Shown here one piece after another: positions 1-7,000 of a DNA stretch of 14,230 nucleotides. Below the pieces are notes generated by a model. It did not search any database, was not told the DNA's origin, and worked only from the letters and a program-made list of their open reading frames with translations. The position numbers and the translations under genes were made by a program. Numbering within the stretch: position 1 is the stretch's first letter; the number at the start of each line of letters is the position of its first letter. This DNA comes from CAYGHG01 sp964349515 (GTDB taxonomy: Bacteria; Oederibacteriota; PGYV01; CAYGHG01), in NCBI GenBank assembly GCA_964349515.1, contig CAYGHG010000066.1, positions 1 to 14,230 on the forward strand, read 5' to 3'.

Positions 1-54
1 ATTATAGGTATTTTAATAGTTTTTGGGCTTTTAGTCAATAGTTTATAACTGAAG

Positions 55-155
55 ATACTGTTCACATTATTGTGTAATATAATTTCCTCTCCACCTTTAA
101 AGCGGGAGGGGTTAGATGAGGGGGCGTAGTTTTATGCTTTAAAGACGCCCTTACC
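55..155. repeat. Truncated copy of MITE-like foldback repeat (copy 1)
   Basis: This 101-bp stretch aligns without gaps to 3663-3763, with 92 identical positions by my count. It begins at the same TACTGT terminus and holds the same GC-rich core. Within the core, CCTCTCC pairs roughly with a later GGGAGGGG, and GGGCGT pairs with ACGCCC. After base 155 the similarity stops: the right arm and right terminal repeat seen in copy 2 are missing, apart from a shared ATATTATC at 158-165. It therefore looks like a copy that lost its right end, about 15 bp from the stop codon of the PilZ gene. Its hairpins may help end transcription of that gene. Bases 1-54 to its left are AT-rich and show nothing else. 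Confidence 0.75.
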
Positions 156-178
156 TGATATTATCTGACTGAATCAGC

Positions 179-541
179 TTATAAAACCATCAACTTCTTA
201 AAATAATTTATTACTACCATTGAATCTGCCGGAGAAAGATAATCAAACTCGAGGCCTGCGACAAAAGTTCCGGTTTCAATGTCATATTCCGACCACTTAA
301 CCTCACAGAAACACTCGACAAGCCTTCCCTCTATGTCTATTTTTGCAAAAAGTATGTCCCCTTCTTCAACATCCTCATTAAAAGTAACGCAAAGGCCAAG
401 CTCGGATACGTTGAGGGTTTTCGTAATTTTATATGAAGAAAGGGTGTTATCAGTTCCGTTGCCGCGCATCAGCCTGTAAAGAAAATCCGTAATCAAAGAA
501 TACCTTTGAGCCAGTCTTCTCTCATCAATTGAAATTTTCAT
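179..541 (-). CDS. PilZ-domain protein, probable cyclic-di-GMP receptor
   Basis: This 120-residue protein is about the length of a stand-alone PilZ domain. PilZ proteins bind cyclic-di-GMP through an RxxxR motif and a downstream (D/N)xSxxG motif. Both are visible: RLAQR at residues 9-13 and NVSELG at 44-49, followed by beta-strand-like stretches (for example DILFAKIDIEG and FVAGLEFDYL). There is no signal peptide or membrane segment, so it should be cytosolic. The ATG at 541 is supported by a GAGGGTG ribosome-binding site 5 nt upstream and a near-consensus promoter at 596-624. The gene is not in an obvious operon. uvrA lies 201 bp upstream and the promoter sits between them. The output (motility, polysaccharide or surface-protein control) cannot be told from this window. 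The family assignment is fairly firm because both binding motifs are intact. Confidence 0.82.
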   Translation of the reverse strand: MKISIDERRLAQRYSLITDFLYRLMRGNGTDNTLSSYKITKTLNVSELGLCVTFNEDVEEGDILFAKIDIEGRLVECFCEVKWSEYDIETGTFVAGLEFDYLSPADSMVVINYFKKLMVL

Positions 542-595
542 TTTGGCACCCTCATTCTTCCCTGATTAGGGGTTCTCGCCACCAGCTTCACCAAT

Positions 596-624
596 AATAT
601 AGCAGCCAAAGCAAGTTTTGTCAA
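596..624 (-). promoter_or_regulatory. Sigma-70-type promoter of the PilZ gene
   Basis: On the minus strand the -35 box is TTGACA (619-624) and the -10 box TATATT (596-601), with a 17-bp spacer. The -35 is perfect and the -10 matches five of six bases. The predicted leader is about 50 nt. The palindrome GTTAG-GT-CTAAC (632-643) lies just upstream of the -35 and could be an operator, but nothing here identifies a regulator. Confidence 0.75.
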
Positions 625-684
625 GTTTTTTGTTAGGTCTAACGAAATTCCTTTGCCTTTTCGTCAAATTTATGATTTTATCGC

Positions 685-704
685 AATATTGAATTTTCAA
701 TATT
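685..704. repeat. AT-only palindrome between uvrA and the PilZ promoter
   Basis: AATATTGAA (685-693) is followed by TT and then TTCAATATT (696-704), a perfect 9-bp inverted repeat. It lies about 40 bp past the uvrA stop codon in the direction of transcription. It has no G or C clamp and no clean T-run after it on the minus strand, so it would be a poor terminator. It could equally be a protein-binding site upstream of the PilZ promoter. The rest of 542-742 shows only that promoter and its adjacent palindrome. Confidence 0.4.
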
Positions 705-742
705 TTCTACTTTACTGATGTTTTCAGTGTTTAAATTGAATT

Positions 743-3565
743 TTACTTTTTTCTATCTATCTCCAAATATTGCCTTAAATACTCCCCTGTATATGACTTT
801 TTCACCTGTATGACATCCTCCGGCGTTCCTTCCGCCACTATGTAGCCGCCTTTATCTCCGCCTTCCGGGCCGAGGTCTATTATCCAGTCTGCGTTTTTTA
901 CCACATCCAGATTGTGCTCTATTACCAGAACTGTGTTGCCCATTTCCACCAGTTTATTGAGCACCGTAAGCAGCCGCTCAATGTCGGCGAAGTGCAGGCC
1001 TGTCGTGGGTTCGTCAAGGATGTAAAATGTTTTTCCCGTGCTGCGTTTGCAGAGTTCTGAGGCGAGCTTTACCCTCTGTGCCTCGCCGCCTGAGAGTGTC
1101 GGCGCGGACTGCCCGAGTTTCATGTAGCCCAATCCCACCTCATCTATGGTTTCGAGTATGCGCTTTGCAGTTGGTATGTTTTCGAAAAATTTCAGCGCGT
1201 CTTCCACCCGCATTTCAAGCACTTCGGAAATATTTTTCCCCTTGTACAATACCTCAAGCGTTTCCCTGTTGTACCTTTTTCCGCCGCACTCTTCGCACGG
1301 GACATACACATCAGGCAAAAAATGCATTTCAATTTTTATGATTCCGTCACCGCCGCATGCCTCGCAGCGCCCGCCCTTTACATTGAAACTGAACCTTCCC
1401 GGCTGATAACCCCGCATCTTTGACTCTTTAGTGGCTGTAAATAAATCCCTGATGTGGGTAAAAAGCCCGGAATATGTGGCAGGGTTGGAGCGCGGAGTCC
1501 GTCCTATCGGGGACTGGTCTATTTCAATAACCTTGTCCACCTGCTGCCACCCTTTCATTTCATTATAATTAGAGGGCTTAAGAGAGCCCCTGTACACCTC
1601 GTACATCAAGCCCGGGTACAGCGTCTCTGCAATCAGGGAGGATTTGCCCGAACCGGACACGCCGGTAACCGACACAAAACATCCAAGCGGTATGTTGACG
1701 TCCACTTTTTTAAGGTTGTTGGTTACTGCCCCTTTTATCTGCAAAAACCCCGAAGGCTTGCGCCTGTTTTTATTTATGTGTATCTTGCCCTTGTTTAAAA
1801 GATATTTTGCGGTAACCGATTCTTTGCACGCAAGCACCTCTTTGACCGTGCCCGCGCAGACGACTTCACCGCCGTGCACGCCCGGGCCGGGGCCCATGTC
1901 TATCAGGTAATCTGAGTTTAGCATTGTTTCCTCGTCGTGCTCGACTACTATCACGGTATTTCCAAGGTCGCGCAGCTTTTTCAGCGTATCGAGAAGTTTC
2001 TGGTTGTCCCTCTGGTGAAGCCCTATGCTCGGCTCGTCAAGAATGTAAAGCACTCCTACAAGCCCCACTCCTATCTGGGTTGCGAGATGTATCCTTTGAA
2101 ACTCGCCGCCGGATAGAGTGCCTGCCTTTCTTTCAAGGGTAAGGTAAGAGAGCCCTACGTTTATCAGAAAAGTCAGCCTGCCCTTTATCTCTTTCAATAT
2201 CTGCTTTGCAATCATTTCATCCTTTTTGGAAAGCTTCATCGTGTCAAAAAACTCAAATGATTTTTCTATGGAAAAAGAAGTGGCTTCTATTATATTCTTT
2301 CCGCTGACTTTAACGCCGAGCGCCTCAGGCTTCAGCCTTTTGCCCCTGCAGGTTTCACACTCGCGCTCGACCATATATTTCGCGAATATTTCCTCACGGA
2401 TTCTTTCGGTATCAGTTTCCATGTACCTTCGGCGCAGAAAAGGCACCACCCCTTCAAACTCTCCGCTGTGCTTGTACTCATTCATATAACTTTTGTAGTG
2501 GAATTTAATGTCGTCGCTCAATCCGTACAATATGGCTTTTCTCACCTGTGCCGGAAGTTTTTTAAAAGGCGCGCCGAGGGAAAACTCCATGTGTTTGCTC
2601 AGCCCCGCGAGCAGGTGCCAGTAGTAGCTCTCCTGGTTTGACCACGGCTTTATCGCCCCTTCATTTAAGCTTAATTCCTCGTTTACGACCAGTTTTTCAT
2701 CAACGTCTATCTTGGTGCCGAGCCCAGTGCATGCCGGGCAGGCGCCAAAGGGGCTGTTAAAAGAGAACATGCGCGGCTCGGGTTTTTCCATCGAGAAACT
2801 GCAGTCAGGGCATGAGAGCTTTTCACTGTAGAGCGTGTCTTTGCCGCTCTCGGCGTTATTGATTACGAGCACGCCTTCGCCGAGTTTCAGCGCCAGCTCG
2901 GCAGACTGTGTGAGCCTGCTCTTTATCTCCTTTGAATCAAGCGACAGCCTGTCAACTACGACCTCCACAGTATGTTTTTTGTTCTTATCAAGGGGTATTT
3001 TATCATCAAGGCTTTTTATCACTCCGTCAACACGCACACGGAGAAAACCCTCTTTTTTCATCTGTCCGAACATTTTGGAATATTCCCCTTTGCGGCCGCG
3101 TATAACCGGCGCAAGCACCTGAATTTTTGCCTTTTCACCGAGCTCAAGTATCGAATCCACTATCTGCTGCACGGTCTGTGACCTGATTGGTTTTCCGCAG
3201 TGCGGGCAGTGCGGCACGCCTATGCGCGCGTATAGGAGCCTGAAATAGTCATAAATCTCGGTAATGGTGCCGACCGTGGAGCGCGGATTGCTGCCTGCGC
3301 TTTTTTGCTCTATTGCTATAGCCGGCGACAGCCCCTCTATCACATCAACATCGGGCTTTTGCATCTGCCCCAAAAACTGCCTCGCGTAAGCCGAGAGCGA
3401 TTCCACGTATCTGCGCTGCCCTTCCGCGTAAATTGTATCAAAAGCAAGAGATGACTTGCCGGAGCCGGACACCCCTGTTATTACCACAAGCTTGTCACGC
3501 GGTATTGTAATGTCAATATTTTTCAGGTTGTGTTCCCGCGCGCCTTTAATTGTAATATGGTCCAT
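743..3565 (-). CDS. uvrA: Excinuclease ABC subunit A
   Basis: UvrA is the damage-sensing ATPase of nucleotide excision repair. It loads UvrB at distorted DNA in the cytoplasm. The 940-residue product has the normal UvrA length and full architecture: a first Walker A, GVSGSGKSS (31-39); the UvrB-binding and insertion regions (about 131-400); a zinc module with CPDC (252-255) and CPAC (276-279); ABC signature LSGGE (484-488); and Walker B ILDEPS (508-513). The second ABC half follows, with GVSGSGKSS (635-643), a zinc module CEAC (734-737) plus CEEC (757-760), LSGGE (824-828) and ILDEPT (849-854). The ATG at 3565 has a GAAGG ribosome-binding site 6 nt upstream. No uvrB or uvrC is in the window, and the gene appears to be transcribed alone. 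I see no truncation or frameshift. Confidence 0.98.
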   Translation of the reverse strand: MDHITIKGAREHNLKNIDITIPRDKLVVITGVSGSGKSSLAFDTIYAEGQRRYVESLSAYARQFLGQMQKPDVDVIEGLSPAIAIEQKSAGSNPRSTVGTITEIYDYFRLLYARIGVPHCPHCGKPIRSQTVQQIVDSILELGEKAKIQVLAPVIRGRKGEYSKMFGQMKKEGFLRVRVDGVIKSLDDKIPLDKNKKHTVEVVVDRLSLDSKEIKSRLTQSAELALKLGEGVLVINNAESGKDTLYSEKLSCPDCSFSMEKPEPRMFSFNSPFGACPACTGLGTKIDVDEKLVVNEELSLNEGAIKPWSNQESYYWHLLAGLSKHMEFSLGAPFKKLPAQVRKAILYGLSDDIKFHYKSYMNEYKHSGEFEGVVPFLRRRYMETDTERIREEIFAKYMVERECETCRGKRLKPEALGVKVSGKNIIEATSFSIEKSFEFFDTMKLSKKDEMIAKQILKEIKGRLTFLINVGLSYLTLERKAGTLSGGEFQRIHLATQIGVGLVGVLYILDEPSIGLHQRDNQKLLDTLKKLRDLGNTVIVVEHDEETMLNSDYLIDMGPGPGVHGGEVVCAGTVKEVLACKESVTAKYLLNKGKIHINKNRRKPSGFLQIKGAVTNNLKKVDVNIPLGCFVSVTGVSGSGKSSLIAETLYPGLMYEVYRGSLKPSNYNEMKGWQQVDKVIEIDQSPIGRTPRSNPATYSGLFTHIRDLFTATKESKMRGYQPGRFSFNVKGGRCEACGGDGIIKIEMHFLPDVYVPCEECGGKRYNRETLEVLYKGKNISEVLEMRVEDALKFFENIPTAKRILETIDEVGLGYMKLGQSAPTLSGGEAQRVKLASELCKRSTGKTFYILDEPTTGLHFADIERLLTVLNKLVEMGNTVLVIEHNLDVVKNADWIIDLGPEGGDKGGYIVAEGTPEDVIQVKKSYTGEYLRQYLEIDRKK

Positions 3566-3616
3566 TAAATGCCTTCTTTCATAGATTTAGTCCCGCACAT
3601 ATACGGGCAAATTGTA

Positions 3617-3645
3617 ATTATAGTATATTTTTATTGGAATGACTA
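3617..3645 (-). promoter_or_regulatory. Candidate uvrA promoter
   Basis: A perfect TATAAT (minus strand, 3617-3622) lies about 50 bp upstream of the uvrA start. At a 17-bp spacing the -35 candidate is TAGTCA (3640-3645), matching TTGACA at four of six positions. No LexA-box-like dyad is visible around it, so SOS control is not supported here. Confidence 0.5.
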
Positions 3646-3662
3646 CAGATAAGACAGATGAA

Positions 3663-3838
3663 ATACTGTTCATATTAGTGTGTAATATGATTTCCTCTCC
3701 ACCTTTAAAGGGGGAGAGGTTAGGTGAGGGGGTGTAGTTTTATGCTTTAAATACGCCCTCACCCTGCCCTCTCCCAGAGGGAGATGCTGAATTACAATAT
3801 ATTATCATTTTTTAATTACACACAATTCCTGACAGTAT
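3663..3838. mobile_element. Complete MITE-like foldback element (copy 2)
   Basis: The element is bounded by TACTGT at the left and ACAGTA at the right. The 21-base termini inside the TA dinucleotides match as inverted repeats at 15 of 21 positions by eye, including an unbroken GTGTGTAAT. The interior is also largely self-complementary: GGTGAGGG (3723-3730) pairs with CCCTCACC (3756-3763). Two side hairpins flank the main stem. One is a 26-bp near-palindrome at 3694-3719, with one non-complementary base pair. The other is CCCTCT/AGAGGG at 3767-3781. It encodes no protein. Flanking TA dinucleotides would fit mobilisation by an IS630/Tc1-mariner-type transposase, but no transposase is in the window. 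The first 101 bp recur at 55-155. A structured RNA or REP-like repeat is the alternative reading. Confidence 0.65.
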
Positions 3839-3941
3839 CGCCTTAAAAATGGAAAACCTGTTTTGTTTCAGGTTTCATGGCATTACGAGAAACAAAAGAC
3901 AGTTATTTATGCAGAGGAGGGTCTGTCATTGTTATAAAGCA

Positions 3942-3964
3942 AAGGCGGGTCAAAGACCCGCCTT
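3942..3964 (-). terminator. Intrinsic terminator of the surface-protein gene
   Basis: AAGGCGGGTC (3942-3951) and GACCCGCCTT (3955-3964) form a perfect 10-bp stem with a 3-base loop. On the minus strand the stem is followed by TGCTTTAT, a moderately T-rich tail. It lies about 110 bp past the stop codon of the giant gene, in the right place to end that operon. The plus-strand tail is not T-rich. Confidence 0.75.
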
Positions 3965-3992
3965 GAGTATTCATAGTATTCACGATGCTTCC

Positions 3993-4066
3993 ATGCCGCC
4001 GTCCTTACCAAGCCTCTAAGCGTCCAAGCATCCGCATTATCGATGCTGCCGTCCTCACCAACCCTC
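3993..4066. repeat. Imperfect 24-bp direct repeat, 50-bp period
   Basis: The 24 bases at 3993-4016 recur at 4043-4066, with 21 identical by my count. The shared core is TGCCGTCCT-like. It sits in the 3' untranslated region of the giant gene, between its stop codon and its terminator. It may be a slipped duplication. No function can be assigned. Confidence 0.5.
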
Positions 4067-4070
4067 CGTA

Positions 4071-7000
4071 TTATCTCGTTACTGCCGTTTTTTCCTTCAC
4101 AGTATAGTGGTCTGTTTCAAACACCACCACGTATGTGCCGCTTGCCACTGTTTTGCCTTCGGAGTTTTTGCCGTCCCAGATAATCTCATACTGCCTTGCC
4201 TCTGTCTGCACCCCGTCAAAGAGGGTTGTAATCAGGGCTCCTGTCCTTGAATACACCCTGATCTTTACGGGAGTTCCTCCGTAAACATTGTAAAGGAACC
4301 TTACCCTTCCTCCATCGTCAGGGTTAAAAACATTGCTGAAAGGCACTACGTCGCGCTTGGATATTACAGACTTTTCAAATTTGCCCGTGTAGCTCCCCGG
4401 CATGCCGCACAGGTCTGTTCCCTCCACGCTTACGGTATCAACGTCGCCGAAGCCCGTGGTCTTGGGGTAAAGCGCGCGGTACTTCTGCGTCTCGCCCGGT
4501 ATGAGGTAAGCGGGCAGTGTCTGAGGCGGTTTGTTATCGCTTCCTCCGTGAGGATAAACCGTAATATAAGGCGCCGAAACAAGAGGCACGGAACTTGTCA
4601 CTTCAAATATGTCAAAATTCAGGTTCTCAGGGTTAAATATCATCTCCACGATAAAAGAAGGCGGTATGCCCGCGTTGCAGACCGTGGCTGTAGGCGTAGC
4701 AGTCATGGTAAAGAACGGCGTGAGAGTGATTGTAAATGTCGGGGTAACTGTCATGGTCGCGGTCGGAGTTACAGTACGCGTCAATGTCAATGTAGGTGTC
4801 GGCGTGGGTGTCTGCGGCGGGCAGGTATCGTCTATTTTCCACAGCACAGCGTCATAGCCGGTAGCGGGGCGGTATATGCTTCCCGACACCAGCAGTTTAC
4901 AGCCGTTTATTTTCAGGACAGAGGTACACGCGTCGTCATAGCTGTAATTTGTGCGCCACTCGCCTGTCACGTTAAAGGTCATGTCCTGCGTGCCGTTGAT
5001 ATTGTAACGCCTGACCATACAGTCGCGCTCCGCGTTATTGTAAGTATTCATTCCTATCACCAGTTTTCCGTCGTCCTCTATTATTGATACGCCTTCAGAA
5101 ACATTCGGCCCTACAAGTATGCCGTTAGTTCCAAAATATGTTTCATAAGTGCCGTCCATTTTGAGCATTATTGTTATCATCTTCTTGCATATTATTTTGC
5201 ACTCAAACCCGGCCGTCACATAGCCTGTCACCACAATCCAGCCGCCTGAAGTTATCACGATAGAACGCGGGCTGCAGAGTTTGTGCTCTGCCGCGGTGTC
5301 GATGTACTTCACGCACCCGCCTGTGCCGAATGTTGTGTCCTCGCTGCCGTCTGCGTTAAAACGCCACACGCACATCACCCTGCAGGTGCCCGTACAGCCC
5401 GGGTCATTTGAGTCGCTCTCGCCTATAACGTATATCTTCCCTCCGTGGCAGAGAACCTTATTGCCGCAGTCATAGCCGTTTCCGCCTCCGGCGTTATTTA
5501 CCGTCTTACAGCCGTTCACGCCAAACGAAGTGTCGCGCGTGCCGTCGGCATTGCAGCGTAACACAAACATATCATAGTCGGTTCCGTTCCACGAGCGGCC
5601 CGTGCATACCAGCTTTCCGTTTTCGTCTATCTCAAGCGAAGTAAGTATGTCGTTGCCGTTTCCGCCCGCGAGATTGTCATATACCCTCCAGCACTGGCCG
5701 GCGTTGAATGTGTTATCAGGCGCTCCTTCTGAAGTGAACCTGTAAATAATCACGTCCGAGCATGTGCCGCCGCAGGAGTCTGTAGTGCTTCCGACTATTA
5801 TCCTGCCGGAAGCGTCGCACTTGACCGTAATATTTATCTCAAACTGCGTGGAAATCACCGGCCCAGGGCAGACAAGCCGTCCGCCTGTGCCGAAAGAGGT
5901 GTCAAGTGCGCCGCCGGCAAGGAACCGGTAAAGCACAATCACATAACAGCTGCAGCCGTCATTCCATTCAAGCATGACTGATATTATCCTGCCCTCAGAG
6001 TCAATGCAGGTATCCTTTGCCCCGTTATTGCCGGGATTCTGTATGTCTATCCTGCCGTCTGTAAAGTCGTCAGGGGTGGGAGTAGGGGTGGGCGTGGCAA
6101 CAGGGCCGCAGATATCCTTAATTTCCCATATTACCGCATCGTAGCCTGTGGCGGGCTTGTATGAGCTTCCCGAGAGATACAGATTACAGGCGCTTACCCT
6201 TAAAACCCTGCACTCGTCATCATAACCGCCGTTGTATGACCACTCACCGGTGCCGTTGAAAGAAGCGTCAAGTGTGCCGTCCATGTTGTAGCGCCTGACA
6301 GCGCAGTCGCGCTCAGCGCTGAAATATTTATTCATTCCCACGTACAGTTTGTTTTCAAACTCAACAAGGCAGGTGCCTTCGGTCCCTGTCGTTCCCGTAA
6401 TAATGCCGCCGCTGCCAAACCCGGTATCAAAAGTTCCGTCTGTATTGAGCATCATGGTTATCATTGTTTTACAGGTTATCAGGCAGTCGATCCCGTCTGT
6501 AACATATCCCGTGACCGCTATTTTTCCGCCCGTTGTTATTATTATCTCTTTTGCCGTACAATTTTTATGCCCTGAAGCGGTATTAATGTACTTCACGCAG
6601 CCGCCTGTCCCGAATGTTGTGTCCGCTGTGCCGTCTTCATTGAACCTCCACACGCACATCACCCTGCAGGTTCCCGTACAGCCGGGGTCATCTGAATCGC
6701 TCTCGCCTATTACATATACTTTCCCGCCGTGACAGACAGTCTTCGTCCCGCTATCATAACCGTTTCCTCCGCCCTCGTTATGAACCGTCCTGCATCCGTT
6801 TGTACCAAACGAAGTGTCGCGCGTTCCGTCGGCGTTGCAGCGCAGCACAAACATGTCATAGTCTGTACCGTTCCACGAACGGCCTGTGCATACTATCCTT
6901 CCGGACTCATCTATTTCCATTGACGTCAGTATATCATTGCCGTTTCCGCCGGCTAAATTGTCATAAGTCCTCCAGCACTGGCCGCCGCCAAATGTGTTGT

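Larger units (their letters stand above)
3566..4070. other. Intergenic region between the giant surface-protein gene and uvrA
   Basis: These 505 bp hold no convincing gene on either strand. From right to left in the direction of transcription, they contain a short direct repeat (3993-4066), an intrinsic terminator (3942-3964), a 7-bp hairpin AAACCTG/CAGGTTT (3854-3875), the complete MITE-like element (3663-3838) and the uvrA promoter (3617-3645). Confidence 0.7.

Noticed and set aside
1027..3181. Plus-strand open frames opposite uvrA
   Set aside because: uvrA is intact and canonical across the whole stretch. The antisense products show no domain-like features.
3617..3660. LexA/SOS box upstream of uvrA
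   Set aside because: I looked for CTGT-N8-ACAG-like and GAAC-N4-GTTC-like dyads near the promoter and found none. The CTGT/ACAG pair nearby belongs to the ends of the foldback element, 170 bp apart.
3694..3719. Near-palindrome read as a terminator for an upstream gene
   Set aside because: It lacks a T-run on either strand and is an internal part of the repeated foldback element. A better terminator lies at 3942-3964.
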